A DNA stretch of 64,000 nt from Alnus glutinosa. Lineage: Eukaryota; Streptophyta; Magnoliopsida; Fagales; Betulaceae. Shown in pieces: positions 48,898-62,157 of the stretch (positions within the stretch are counted from its first letter, which is position 1; each line of letters starts with the position of its first letter). The notes under the pieces are model-generated. The model was given only the letters and a program-made list of their open reading frames with translations, made no database searches and was not told where the DNA came from. The position numbers and the translations under genes are program-made. The stretch covers positions 5,040,001-5,104,000 of the forward strand of contig NC_084888.1 in NCBI RefSeq assembly GCF_958979055.1, read 5' to 3'.

Positions 48898-49059
48898 GGG
48901 GGCTACGTGTCGCTGACGTGCGTCAGTTTTGAACGGAAAAATGGACAGAGGTAACTCTATATTTTCCCATAGCACATGTACTATATATGAAAAAAATGAA
49001 AACTAAAAAAGTAAAAAATAAAATTTTTAAACCACACGGGACAAAAAAGTATTTAACCC
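48450..49059. mobile_element. MULE with long TIRs (D-E copy)
   Basis: GGGTTAAATAC...GTATTTAACCC ends with a perfect 9-bp duplication TACATATCC at 48441-48449 and 49060-49068. It is the duplicated partner of 34755-35273 but keeps more of the ggtggc-rich core. Confidence 0.88.
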
Positions 49060-49218
49060 TACATATCCACATTTTTTAAGATTCTAACTCAGCTTGTGTT
49101 GTTTAATGTAAATTACTTTGATAAATTTTATTTATTTATTAAAAATAAATAGCTAACTTTTAATTTAAAATTGATGTACAAAATATTTCCTGCGTATTAA
49201 AAAAATTATCTTTTATTC

Positions 49219-49322
49219 TCAATGAGTAGCTCAATCGGCTGGGAACCACGCCTTATGAAGTAAAAGTCACTAGTTCGAATCATTCATCCCATCTATTGTA
49301 CGAACATGTCAAAGAAAGAAGA

Positions 49323-49356
<34 letters not shown>
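49219..49356 (+). mobile_element. tRNA-derived SINE (D-E copy)
   Basis: Box A TAGCTCAATCGG at about 49227 and box B AGTTCGAAT near 49272, the latter closer to consensus than in the C-D copy. The A-rich tail has grown to about 30 bases. The right flank is gctacctttt, as in the C-D copy; the left target copy is mutated. Confidence 0.75.
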
Positions 49357-49362
<6 letters not shown>

Positions 49363-51207
49363 CCTTTTCTTTTTTTGGCTCACCCCACCCATCCATGTCA
49401 AAAATCAGCAAGAGCGGTGAAAAATTGGCGACAGCAGTTTGAGTCCTTATGCTTTCCTTCTTTTGTTCTTTCATTTTTTAAGGAGCAAAGAAATTACAAT
49501 GAAATTTAGAAATCATGGAAATGACATAGGACTGAACTTTCTAGCCATTCAATGCCTGAGGCCCTTGCAAACTGCATCTAATTCTCAGATATTATCTGTG
49601 AGTGGCATCAAATTATTGAATTTTTCAGAGCCAAAATCACACTTTATATTTGTTTTTTTTTTTTTTTTTTTGAAACAAAGTGAACTTCATTAATAATAAC
49701 AAGCCCCAGTGGGAATTACATTTGACCAAAAGGCCAATACAAGACAGAAAAAGTTCAAACATGCCCGAAGGCCAATTGTGACCGGAGATAAAGAAACTCC
49801 ACCCACTAAGTCAGGTAAAACCTGACTTAAAAGCAGCTACCAAAGGTAAACTGTAAAAAGATTCAGAATAAACAAAAAAAAAAAATCTACCCAAATAATA
49901 AATAAACATTACAAAGGTCATACATGAAGTCCCTCTAAACAATAAAGCACAATAGCACATAATAGAGAGACAGATCTAGCAAAAAGCCATCAAAACAATT
50001 CCAAAATGTCCATAAATTACATAGGTAGACTAAAAAACCAGCCACAAACAGAGGCTACACCCCAGAACCGGCAGAAGAAAGGCGGATTTCGCCAAAATCG
50101 GCGGCGCGTGGGAAACACGTGCTGGCCCCGGTACCCCCCAGCCGAAGAGACACCGCCGGAAGCCCCCTCCCCATCGTGCAAGACCAGAAAATGGCGAAAC
50201 GTGGCCGTCACGCGCGTCGAACGGCAGAAACCCCTCTGGCGCGTGCAGACCACGCTCCGAGCTCCGGCAACCGGCGTGACCTGTGCGACCAGCAGCAGGA
50301 GCGGACGGCGACGGACATTCCGGCCAAAAGGCGCGTGTCAAGCGGAAAGCAACGAGCGAGCGTAGATCTGGCATCAAACATCTGCAAAAAAAAACAATAA
50401 AAAACCGGCCAAACCAACACTCCTCCTGTGACGACCCGTTTTTTTTTTTTTATATACAAAACATCCACATAATCATTAATCCCTTAAAATATAAACGGAT
50501 CTTCACAGTGGCACGACGATATGTCGCAAAGCCAACATATGTACATACCCCATAATATGTACTTGGCAAATCAGAGTATAACATCTATCAACTATGCAGC
50601 GGAAAACATAACCTAATAGCGAAAATCACATCTTATACATTTATCACAAATAATTACAACAAAGAGCCATTAAATAACTATATGATTAAATCTTTCCACG
50701 AATTAAATACGTGACATAAATGGTTTTGTACAATAACAAGTGACACAAACGTCACAAGCCATAAACCAAACCTATAAACAAGTGGACAACCCGTGGTCCA
50801 CCAATTACGACCGTTGTGGCGTGCTTCAGTCATAACATCCAAAATACCCTTCTACAATGCTATCAACTACGATCGGAATACCTGCAGCCAAAAGAACATC
50901 ATCTATACGGTTGTGGGGGTTTGCCACATCCGTATAGGTGGAATTATGAGCCCACCGCCTTAGCATACATAAATACACTAAGACCTCAGAGGTATACTAT
51001 TCACTGAGTTTTTGCAAAGAACCAACTTTTCATTTTTAGTCGTGCGGACACTATAACAGCTACCAATATTATAAATTTTTGTTTGAAAAACCCCCATAGC
51101 TGATGTAGCAAACACCGACTAATAGAAAACGTTTAAATACTATGGACAGCTAGTATTATACGAAAAAGATTCGTTATAGAACACAATGACATTTAAATCA
51201 TGCAACC

Positions 51208-51409
51208 ATCCGATACCAATATACATAAATTCTTTTTCTATCAAGACTTTTATGCATACTAATACGTCTAGCAAAACTACAATATACTTATCATGAAAAC
51301 ATCACCCAATCCGATACCAATATACATAAGTTCTTTTTCTATCAAGACTCTTATGCATACTAATACGTCTAGCAAAACTACAATATACTTTCATAAAAAC
51401 ATCACACAA
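51208..51409. repeat. Two-copy 101-bp tandem repeat
   Basis: 51208-51308 and 51309-51409 both start atccgataccaatatac and share the cgtctagcaaaactac stretch, with only a few differences. Confidence 0.9.
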
Positions 51410-51455
51410 TTTAAATAATGCTATGCATGCTCATGATAGTCTTTTTGTTCATTGT

Positions 51456-51670
51456 GAGCCTTACGCTCTCTTCCATTATTATGAGCCTTACGCTCTCTTC
51501 GTTATTATGAGCCTTACGCTCTCTTCTTTATTATGAGCCTTACGCTCTCTTCGTTATTATGAGTCTTACACTCTCTTCTTTATTATGAGCCTTACGCTCT
51601 CTTCCTTATTATGAGCCTTACGCTCTCTTCGTTATTATGAGCCTTACGCTCTCTTCGTTATTATGGGCCT
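51456..51670. repeat. 25-bp minisatellite, about eight copies
   Basis: The unit contains gagccttacgctctcttc plus a ttattat linker. Copy five has two changes, and a degraded ninth partial copy follows. Confidence 0.92.
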
Positions 51671-54093
51671 CATGCTTTATGCTTTACAATTCTAACTCTA
51701 AACTCCTATTCTTTGCAAATCATGCTTTCTTCAAATACCATGAACCAATCAACATGAAATTTTCTTTATTTTTCTTTGCAGAATTGCAGTACATATTCAG
51801 ACACTTTAAATCGATTCAAACATTTCATTTATGCATCATTTCATAACATCATTGATATTTCAACATAATTGAAACTACTTAAAACATTCAAAGCATACCT
51901 GTTAACATATCGTTGGTTCAGTAGAAAATTATCTATCATTTGCATTCCTATAAAATACGAGAATATATTTTCTCAGTGAGTAGAATACTCACCTTGACTG
52001 CATTGGACTCACGACTCCAACTCTACATTGGATGACCTGTTAAAGACTCCAATCCGGACACTATCTTGCAAACATTAATAACATTAGACTATGTTATTGA
52101 ACTCTATACTCTATGACACATACACTATCCACGTGCTCACACGTCGCGTAATCTGCTTCTAAGGCTAGTTAGGTATCCTAAACTATTATTAGGTTATCAT
52201 TTAGGTTTAGGTTCTAATGATATCTTTGATTATTAATACAAAGATGTATTTACTATATGCATTAGTTTATCTTTTATTGTTATTAACTATAAATCTTATA
52301 GTTGTTTACTTACTATTATTGAGTCACATTTATCATAAGGTTCCGATACTATTTGACTTTAGTACTTAATCTTTATCATTTACTATCATCCTAAGTAGTT
52401 TAGGTTTAGGACTTAACCTTATTTAACATTTTATAATCTTTGTGCATTCCATCCATCTCCTATACGCTTTCATTTACATTCCTCATTTTCACCAAGTACC
52501 AAGATTATGATCTATTCATCTCACTTATAACTACCATCACTACCCGAGAATCTTATTAGGACTATAACATGAGACTAATCAAAACAACCCAACTCTACAA
52601 AGGACATCATCTAAAATCTTATTATTACATAACCTATACACCAAAATAAACTATAGCAAAGAATTCAATTATTTATCATAATCAACCTTAATCAATTCAA
52701 CTTCATCAACACCTAGAATATCCAACTCATAAATATAACATAGAACATATTTTAGCCTTATTCAACAAACCATAACCAAGATGTCCTCACTAAAATACCA
52801 TTTCGCATTGACACATACATACTCGGCCCTTAACAACCAAACATCCAAACCCATGCCAAATTTCAACCCATTTACATAATAAGATCAATCTCCTACCACC
52901 AAACCTTCAATATCCATAGCCTTACATCAAGATCAATCAAAACCCCTCTTTTACATACAATGAGCCATAGCCATTAAGGACTACCAAGGATCAACCACAA
53001 ACATTAGACGCCACATAAAACTAAATCCATAAATCCATCACAAGCATTAACCTTAATCCTCAACAATTAATCATAAACTAACATCATCAAGTTACCAATC
53101 CAAAAATCCATATTTGAATCCATTAAAACACAACATCAAATATAGCAAGGTTTTCCCTCACATCAACTCACCAAAATTCCAATAATCATAGCCACTATCA
53201 TCTACCAAATTTCTTCCAAAACTAAACCCAATTCAATCAAACATTCTACCATCAACATAATGGAGCAATAACCGTCAATTAACACAATTATCCCCAATTT
53301 ACAACCACCGACCAGATCTGGATTTTCACCAAAATACCCTTCATAATCACTTTCCATTCCAACATCAAGCACTCACCACAAAGCATCATTTATAGGTTAT
53401 CAAAAATCAAGAATCAAAGCCCATAACAAATATCAAAACACCTAACCGATATCAAATTCCAACTTACCCTTAAAATTCCCATTTACATATCAAGGCCAAC
53501 CTCTCTCATAAGTGAGAATACCTACATAAAGTCTTTTAACCCATACATAATATTGCTATTTAAACACTAATAACACTAACCCATAAGATTTACTTAGGAT
53601 TAGACACAAGAAATCGCAATTAAAATACATAAGCCAAAAGTTAGGGTTTAAGGAAACTCACCAAAATTCACCAAACCAAAACCCATGGTTTGGGTAGTCT
53701 TAAGCAAGTTCCAAGTAACCCATTACCTAAAGAAAATATTAGATTAAACTCACATTTCAATATTTTAACCCAAAATTACAAAATCATTAGTTTAGTATTT
53801 TACCTTAAAACGATCGGTGGAAACGTAGATCCAAGTGCAAGGATCACGTTTCCGAAGAAGGATCGAAGATCGGACCGTTAGATCTTCGTAGATCGCAAAA
53901 ATGAGAAAGTTTCCCCATCTTTTCTTTCTCTTCTTTCCTTCCCTCGGTTCTGAGAGAAAAAGAGGCATTGCCTCTTATTATTATTATTTTTTTTTTTTTT
54001 TCTTCATTGGAAAGGGCCAGATGGCCCTTCCTTCTTTTATCATGTGAAGGGCCACATGGCCCTTCACCTTTTTTTTTCTTCTTTCCTGCGCCC

Positions 54094-54095
<2 letters not shown>

Positions 54096-54163
<68 letters not shown>

Positions 54164-54176
54164 TTATTTATTTATT
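54096..54176. repeat. (TA)n followed by (TTTA)n microsatellite
   Basis: About 64 bases of alternating TA, then four TTTA units. Confidence 0.95.
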
Positions 54177-55573
54177 CTATATTTCTTAATTTCTTTTCTA
54201 ATATATTTTTCTTTTCTATTTCTTTTTATTTTATTTTATTCATTAATTTCTTTTAAATATTAATTTTCTTTTCTAATTTGATTTCTATTATTTTTATTTC
54301 CTATTTTATTTGGACTTAAAAATATCACTTGTATTTTCTTTTCATGGCCACTATTTACAAGCCCATAGATTAAAAATAAAACACTCTATTTTATTTTACC
54401 CCACTAAATAGACTTATTTTTATTTAATCTTGATAAACTCATTTTATAAACTTTAGTCTCTAAAAATTTTCTCTTGCATTTTAAATGCACCTAATTAAGT
54501 TTAATTAATTATTTACTCAAATTTATACTTTAATTATTAAATAATGTCCCAGATATATTTGACCCTATATTTATTTAAACCACACTATAATAATTATTAC
54601 TCTTTCTATTATTTTACCTCAAGCTTAATTTATTTCGATAACACCATTATTATTACCTAGAATATAATTATTAAGCTCATCTATTAATGAATACAATTTA
54701 TTAATTGATAAATCTCCTATTTATTTTCTTGGTCTTTACATCTCCGACGACACAAATCCAGCCACTCTCCCAACCATACTAGACGCGTAAAACCAACTGC
54801 CTGAGCCAAAGAAAAAAGCTAAAAAAACTCACCATAGCCCAAAGACTAGATGAAACATCAACTCATCATAGCTCAAAAGCTAGATGAAATAAATACCCCC
54901 ACCGGAACAAGGAACCGAGGGGAACAAAAAACGCTCCAAAGCCCTAAGCTAGGAGCCACCACCCAGCAAGACACAACCGCACAACCCCTCTCAAAACAGG
55001 AGAAAAGGGAACCACTTTATATTTGTTAGAAGCATAAGAAAGTCAAAATCATTTACACTTCATGTGTTATAGGGCATGTTTTGAATGAAAATATGAAATC
55101 AATCAGAGTCTGCAGAACAGGAAAGGATCGCAACAGCTACTAAAGATGCACAAAAGGAAAGTCTCCCCAACTCTGTCAAAGCATCAAGAAAGGAAAGAAG
55201 AAATATAGCAGCAGCTTACAAGGAAATATGCAATTCAAAACTTAGGAAATCATGTGTAAGCCTTGTAATTGACAAATCAAAAAATCTTGGAATTGTCCTA
55301 ATGTATATTCACACATTCCTTACGTTCTTATTTTCCTTATACTCTTACACTGTATGTATAAATATCCCTCGGTCATTATTGTATTACTCACTTGAATAAA
55401 ATCCTCCATTTGTCACTTATATTTTCACTGCAGTCCCACAAATTTACCCTTTTTTTTTAGGTGTACGAACCCACTTTAGTTTCATTCTCTTTTCAGAACA
55501 AAAGGCAAAGAAAGAGTGGAAGAGAATGGTATACTTTATCCAACCTTCCACATTTTCCAAACAAAAACAGTTC

Positions 55574-58500
55574 TCAGAAATCATGTACGGGAAGCCAATT
55601 CAAGTTGATATCTTTTTCAGCCACCTCTACCTTTAGATTAGTCAGGGAGTCCTTAATAGGCTCCCATAACTTGGCCCTCTCTTCATCACATGTCACAAGC
55701 TCCAACTGCTCAAGATCCAAAGTAGATGGTGGCAAATGATTTCTCAATCTCAAGCACCCTTCCATGTGGAGCTCTTTCAAATCACGCAATTCACCAATGT
55801 ATTTTGGCAATTTCCTAATGCTTAGGCAGTCAGATATGTCAAGAATGCTTAACTTATGAAGGCTTCTGATTGACTCTGGCAACTCCTGCAAATCAGTACA
55901 TGACTTAAGCCTTAGCACTTCCAAATTCACCACATTTCCTATCTCTTCAGGCATGGCAGACAGCTTATGACAATTGGTGATGCTAAGTTTCTTAAGGGAG
56001 ACAATATTACACAGCCCAGCAGGCAATTCAACAAGATCATTGCAATAGTCCATGTTTATCTCCATTAGATTTGGCAATGCATCTGAAACCTGAATAGTAC
56101 AGCTCCTAAAAGCCTCACCAATATTGCACATAAACAAGGATAGCTTCTTCAAACCCCTCAATCGTATTGGGGCCTTGCAAAGGGAAGGAATTGAAACCTT
56201 CTCTAATCTGATTTTCTTTAGATGGGGTACATACTCAAGTAGTTGAAAGTTACCTAACTCAGCATGAAAGAAACCATAATTTGTGGCAATCAGAACTTTT
56301 AATTTATCCATTTTCTCCACAAACTCAGGTAACTTGTAATTCTTTGTTTGAAAATTCAGAACTACAACCTCAACTTCGGATGTTTCGATATTGCACCAAC
56401 TTGATGAGAACGTTTCATCTGCAAACAATATCATACATGGTGTGAAAGGGTGCCAAATACTATTTTATATTTTTATAAGTCACAGCATGTGTAAGGACAT
56501 GTGGGGTGTTTGAAAAGTGAGAAAGATGAACTGACCAGTTGAGATAGACAAGAGGCGTGCGCCGAGAGGTTGCTGCTTCTGTTCTGTCCACTTGGGAAGA
56601 TTGTTTCCACTTATGTTCATAATTAGTCTTTTCCTTTGTTCTATTGGCTCCTGGTTGCTCTGATGGATAGCTAGCTCTCTGAGAAGATCATGTTGTATGA
56701 CAAAGTCTTCACTGTAGTAGTTACCAATATCACTTGCATCTTTCCTGGAAAATGAGCAAAAATTCAATGCTTTGAAGAGATTCAAATTCTTTAGTCTTCT
56801 CATGAAATTAATTTCCATGACTATGCATCAAAATGAAGACTTTTATAACATGGGTAAAAGAAATCAACACAATGAATATGTTTAAGAGAATCAAACTCAA
56901 GCATCTATGAGATGAGCTGCATCAAGGTAAAGATCATAGTGGAAATCCTCCATTAGTTCTAGCTGGTATAACTTTCCTTCTTTCTTTTAATTGGCTTTCC
57001 AAATGGATATTCATAGGGTAGTATGAAAAATAGTACATTGACAATCAACTGGTCAAATAAGCTATAATATATTGTCAACTGCAATTTAAAGTTCATCAAG
57101 CTGTGAGACATTAGAATACTTTGGGCGTGTATACAGCAGCCACAACATATTACAAGAAAATCATGAAGACAGCAGCCTACAAGAAAATCACATGATACAA
57201 ATAAAAAGCCAGTATACCTTGAGACCACAAGACTAGCAAGATTCCGGCTAGTGATTTCATGTAGGTTGGCAATGGCATCAATGCCTTCCTCATCTAGTTC
57301 GTATAATTCTGCCCACATATCAATGAGGACAGCAACAGGGATCCTTTGGTCTTCCGGAAACAAACCTAGGTCCAGGAAACACTTCTTGATGACCTCATTA
57401 TCCAAGAAATCTAGGCTCTTCTGGAGACAAACAAGCAGATCGCGGTCAGAATCAAGGATAGAACGACCACTACACCATTTCTTCACCCAACTTTTCAAGA
57501 CCTCTGCAGACTGCCCACGGAGTGATCTTCCAATCACTCTAAGGGCCAGAGGGAACCCCCCGCAGACCTTCAGTATCTGCAAATGTTGTTCACCAAATAA
57601 AATCAGTTATTGTTTAGAGGTTACAGGGGTAATATTTGTATGTCTACTTTTTGGGGACAAATTGTTTATAAGAAACAAAACAAGCAAGCATAAATGCATG
57701 CATAAGTATGCAAACATGATTTTGGCAGGTAGCCATGGTATTATGTACTTGTTAAAACAAGCAATGGCATCATGTAATGTATTTTTTCTTTCATACACAT
57801 ACATTTCCCAAAATGTACGATAACAGATACGATTAAATGCATTTCATACACATATACCATAGACTGACAAAGTACCTTTTCGATATCTTTATCTCGAATC
57901 AAAGAGCTTCCATCCTGCAGGGCTGCTGAGTGACGAAACAGAGTCATTGCATCTTCATCTTTTAATGGTTGTAACTTATATGTAAAGCTAAATCTTGGAA
58001 ATGCAGTTCTTGAAGTCACAAGAATCTTGTAATTTGGAATATTAAACTCAAACTTATCAAGAAGGGATTCTGATCCAGACCAGACATCATCCAGGATCAG
58101 CAATATAGAGCCTTCAATTTGATTTAGCAGTTGCTCCAGCTGGTTGATTGCATCTTCATCAGTCTGAAACTCAGGCACCTGATAACCCTTATGACGAAAT
58201 AGTTTCTCTACAATGACCTTCAGGTTTGGCGTTTTTGAGACGGGGACGAAGAAAATATTCTCCTTGAATATGCCTATCCAAATACAATGTAGTTAGAAAG
58301 CTGCCACCAAAATCCCAGTTCATGTCTGATAACATTTGCGCACAGGATATATAAAACCCAATCCCAACAAAGAGTAAGAAATAATAAGCAAATTCTGAAA
58401 CAATGCCACCAATTATGTTGATATGAAAATTGCTTGTTCGTTTCTTTTCTTTTGCTACTCTTCTGTGGCAGTAATTCCAATGTACTATACGTTTCAAAAA

Positions 58501-59448
58501 CACGAAAAATGACAGTCGAAAGAGCAAATCCAAAGAGAATGAACCTGAATTTGACACAAATCTATTTCTAACTATCTTTCATTCACATGCTTGCAGAAAT
58601 TTGAGTCCTCAGCGCGAATGCAACCCCATTCATTTTAAGTCAAAGCCAAAAATATAATATTCTGTGTAATTTGCATTTGGTAACACCAAAGGGTTTACTC
58701 TTTAAAAGGATCCACATCCTAGTTTAGAGATAGAGAATAATATTTCCTAAAGCACTTGCCTATTAGGAAGTAAAATTATACAAAAAAAGAAGAAGAATTA
58801 TTGAATTTGTGATGAACTACCTTTAATTTCCTCATCCTGACAGAGCATTTTCACCAATGTGGTCTTCCCGCATCCTCCAGGAGCAGTCAAGACAAGCACC
58901 GACACCTCCTCCTTCAGCAGCTGCATCTTCAACTTCTTCATATGCACATCCAATCCAACAATAAAATCAGGGGGTCGAGGAACCGCGCATGACACCCCAC
59001 CATTTTTCACGGCCAAATTCATATTCTTACGGATAGCATTCACCCCCGCCAAAGTCTCCAACACATTCCTCGCATTCCATGCTTGCAAATCAATCTGAAA
59101 GAACCTGCCAATGTCCTTGTCCAACTCGCAGAGTTTGGTCGCGTGCTGGGATTTCATGCAGTAGTTCCACCAACTGATTTTCGAGCACTTCAAAACGAGC
59201 TTCTTTCCCTTCTTCATTTGCTCGATCAAGCTCTTTATTTCCTCTTCTGGGTGGCCCACTTCTCTGTTCAAACGTGTTATCTCTTCAACCAATGGCACCA
59301 AAGAAGCTAGCGTGGATTGGAGGTTTGCGAGAATGGATTCGAACATACGGGCTTTGTTTACCACATCCTTAACTGTTTCAAACAACTGTGAAAATGCCTC
59401 TCCAAGTACTGCTCCCAGAGCAGCCTCTCCAATCAATCCTCCTGCCAT
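55574..59448 (-). CDS. NRG1: NRG1-type helper NLR, copy E (RPW8-NB-ARC-LRR)
   Basis: Fifth array member. Exons in transcript order: 59448-58821, 58273-57876, 57576-57218, 56744-56536, 56418-55574; GT-AG; phases 1, 0, 2, 1; 812 aa. The start is the Met of MAGGLIGEAALG, the position shared with the other copies; an in-frame upstream Met at 59529 is not conserved. RPW8 domain residues 1 to about 140; P-loop GGCGKTT 191-197; kinase-2 LLILDDVW 267-274; [10 protein letters not shown] (RNBS-B); [13 protein letters not shown] from 346; [19 protein letters not shown] 479-481; LRRs from about 532 with recurrent LPxxLxxLxxLKxLxI units. It keeps the full RPW8-NB linker that C and D have lost. A run of about 37 T lies near 59543-59579, upstream of the start. 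Confidence 0.93.
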
Positions 59449-59540
59449 TACTTTGCTTCTCCAACAAACCCAGAATCTCCAATATGGCAAAAGAAAAAAA
59501 CCAAAGATTTTGTACCCGACGATACTCAACTAGCCCGATG

Positions 59541-59579
<39 letters not shown>

Positions 59580-61215
59580 CTGGCGCTGATGAGGATAACA
59601 GGGCAGAAAATCAAAACAAAATCAATCGCAGATAAAAAAAAGAATATTATAGGCTTCTCGATCGGGAGAAAAGAATAGAGGGAAGAAAATACTCAGTAAT
59701 CGATTTAAGCTAAAGTAATCGATTTATACCTTATATACTCAGTAATCTAAGAAAATGTCATGCCATGAACCTCGAAGTTCCGAGTCTTAGCAGTGACTTC
59801 GTCCTTCCCATTTTAGGATACCCCGCGTGGAAGTGAAGCAACGCATTATTTGGAAGAGGAATTAATATATTGACTGTGTAATTCGATCGCCGTTAACTGT
59901 GAATCTTCTGCGACATCTTAGCAGCTGTCAGACATGAAGTCGTTGAAGTGGTTGGTTAGCGTATCAAATATGGGATCAGGAAAGGAAATAACGTACGGTC
60001 ATGCATAAAGGCATGCAATAAACGGTCAAAGGCAAACAAGGGCGCCGTTTGTTTTCATGAAAACATGAGCTATATATGAGAGAGCTTCCTCCTCCTCGGT
60101 CAGTTAGCTGATCATCCTTTCAAATTGCAAATGAAGAAGAAGTCTGACGCATTTTAAACTCCTTAATGGAATAAGCATCAAATAAGAAGTTTCGCGTATT
60201 AACGGAAGAATATGCTTGATTTTCATCTCCGTCGTTGACTTGACATTTCTGTAAGGGAAATTGGAAACGGTACGTACGTGGCCAACCGTGTTAGAGGATA
60301 AAAGCAACAGCTCACTTCTCCTCAAGACCAGCCTCAAAATCAGCAAAAGGACTTTACATTTCATGTTGACAGCAGGCCTGTGAACAGTAGCATAGCAGCA
60401 GACTTTAGCACAATTTCCTCCTGGATTCCTGCTGCCCAATATGGCCTCCATGTTTCCTAGATTCATCTCTGCTCCTCAAACTCAGCATACACCTTTTTCT
60501 TATTTTATAGTATCTCATGTTCTCTCATTTTTTGTTGTTGTAAAAACCTTGTACTAGCTTCCCAAACTAGTGCACATGTAACTCTATAAATAACAACTTT
60601 TATCTGACTTTGATAAGATAATCAAATCGATTCTTCTCCTAAATCTTTCACACCGGTGCCCATTAGATGTGCCAATTGCCAGCAGAGAAAATGTTGACCA
60701 TTCTTCCGTCAAAGTTCTTCTTCCACTCGATCTTTATCCTTTCAAGTACAGTGCATTACGTACGCTTTTATTGCTTATATACAGGTTATGAAATGCTCAT
60801 TATTGCACATTAATTGGAAATCGTCGCATTTAATCTTTTTGAGTTACTCTGCCCTTAAAGTTAATTTCATTTTATGTAGAAGCATGCTGAAAACGTCAAA
60901 CTTGCTGCCTGTCAACGTCTCACCAAATTTGCTTGATTTGAGGCAACTAGGCAAGTCAAATACTCTCTATTTCACTTATAATAATAATAATAATAATAAA
61001 AATACTCTCTTTTTCTTTTTTTCCTCCTTGTACTGCTTTTCTTCCCTTGGCATTTAAAATTTCTTCTATTTCTCGAATGCGTTTTCACACCAAAACTAAA
61101 TAAAAGCTATATATATAATGTTAAACTTCGAACCATAATCATACTATACTAATGTAGCACATGTGTTAGTAGTTCTTGAACTTATTTTATTATTATTATA
61201 AAGTAATACTACTTT
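59449..61215. other. Intergenic between copy E and the gypsy element
   Basis: Contains a possible TATA-like ctataaataac near 60582 and a short run of aat repeats near 60980. A 120-codon - strand ORF at 60104-60466 has no recognisable domain and is probably chance. No gene or transposon end was identified. Confidence 0.5.
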
Positions 61216-62103
61216 TGTTAGGGATAAGATTAACCCTAGAGACACGTGGATTCTGAAACATCTCGAAGTTATGTCTCGGACACTCGTTCCGACCCAGCAA
61301 AGAAAAGATCATCTAGGTATAAAGACGTCTCGGTCTTAACATCCCAGGTGACGGTATCAAATATCCTGAGATCTCCTAATTTGATCGGAGCGAACATATC
61401 TCGGACATTTGTGATTCGGAGTAATAACACCTCGGGGTGATATCGAGTCGGTGCGATATCGCCTCGGGGTGATATCAAGTCGGTGTGACGACATCTCGGA
61501 GTAATAACATCTCGGCCTTACACAACCCCGTTATGGTGTGGCGATATCCCAAGATCTCCAAGTCGGAGCGAACATATCTCGGATATCATCACCTCGGAGG
61601 TTGGCTGAAGTATGCCGCGGTTGTCTCAGAATGCGATAAAGATAATCCCAGAAGATCAGGGATAAACCACAATTCCATAATTAATTGGATAAGGTAGTTA
61701 TTGATACGGAATCAAGTTTAAAGAGGTACAAACGCAATCAACTTCGGACTCTATAATCTTATTCGAATTCCCTGAAGATAAGGTTAAAGTTCAACCAAGC
61801 TAGGATTCAAACTCCTAATCCAACTAGGCGTCAAGAATTCTGGTAAGATTGCAAGTCTGGTAAGACCGCAAGTCCAGCCTATAAATAAGACCGTCGCACC
61901 AGGTATGAAATAACGAATTCTCTGAGCTCTTGAGATTGAAAACACTCTTCAGAAAATTGATTTGAACTGACTTAGGCATTGGAGTGGGCGTAGTCGGCAC
62001 CCCCGACGAGTTGTTTGTTCTTTTTGCAGGATCGAAGTTATAGATCAGAACCCAACAGCGAATCACTAGGCGACACGTCACCATACCGGAAACTGTACCA
62101 ACA
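61216..62103 (+). repeat. 5' LTR of the gypsy element
   Basis: Starts TGTTAGGG and ends ACCAACA, immediately before the primer-binding site. It contains a promoter-like cctataaataag near 61877 and a cluster of short repeats with cctcggggtgatatc and acatctcgg motifs at 61430-61520. Confidence 0.8.
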
Positions 62104-62157
62104 GTTTGGCGCCGTCTGTGGGAACGATAAGTTGTTCTTACGAAAAACAAATCCGCG

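Larger units (their letters stand above)
50427..54740 (-). mobile_element. Probable solo LTR of a large Ty3/gypsy-like element
   Basis: Begins TGTGACGACCCG and ends GGTCTTTACA, giving TG...CA termini in either reading. The flanking pentamers are CCTCC (50422-50426) and TCTCC (54741-54745), one mismatch. There is no coding sequence over 4.3 kb, but there are internal direct repeats and a TA microsatellite, as is usual for very long gypsy LTRs. The - orientation is a guess from the TGTAAAGACC start. The length is unusual for an LTR, so another non-coding transposon remains possible. Confidence 0.55.
49655..55012 (-). mobile_element. 5'-truncated LINE, split by a nested LTR
   Basis: A perfect 15-base duplication cactttatatttgtt flanks the unit (49640-49654 and 55013-55027). 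A T run at the left is the poly-A tail of a - strand element. The LINE parts are 49655-50426 and 54741-55012, just over 1 kb in total. The left part has a GC-rich region (50040-50370) with ORFs on both strands that I do not recognise. The 50427-54740 segment is a later insertion. Confidence 0.8.
45607..55573. repeat. D-E intergenic block, paralogous to the C-D block
   Basis: The same order of sequence as 32615-36436 with three additions: a LINE at 46224-47009, and a second LINE (49655-55012) that contains a probable solo LTR. Two long homopolymer T or A runs (46141-46186 and near 49326-49358) also differ. No host gene was seen. Confidence 0.85.

Noticed and set aside
50017..50468. ORFs on both strands in a GC-rich stretch
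   Set aside because: They lie inside the LINE tail and mirror each other across strands. I recognise no ORF1 or reverse transcriptase motif.
51456..51670. CRISPR-like array
   Set aside because: Units are contiguous 25-bp tandem repeats without unique spacers, in a plant genome.
60104..60466. 120-codon - strand ORF as a host gene
   Set aside because: No domain, no splice pattern and no codon bias that I can see; likely chance.
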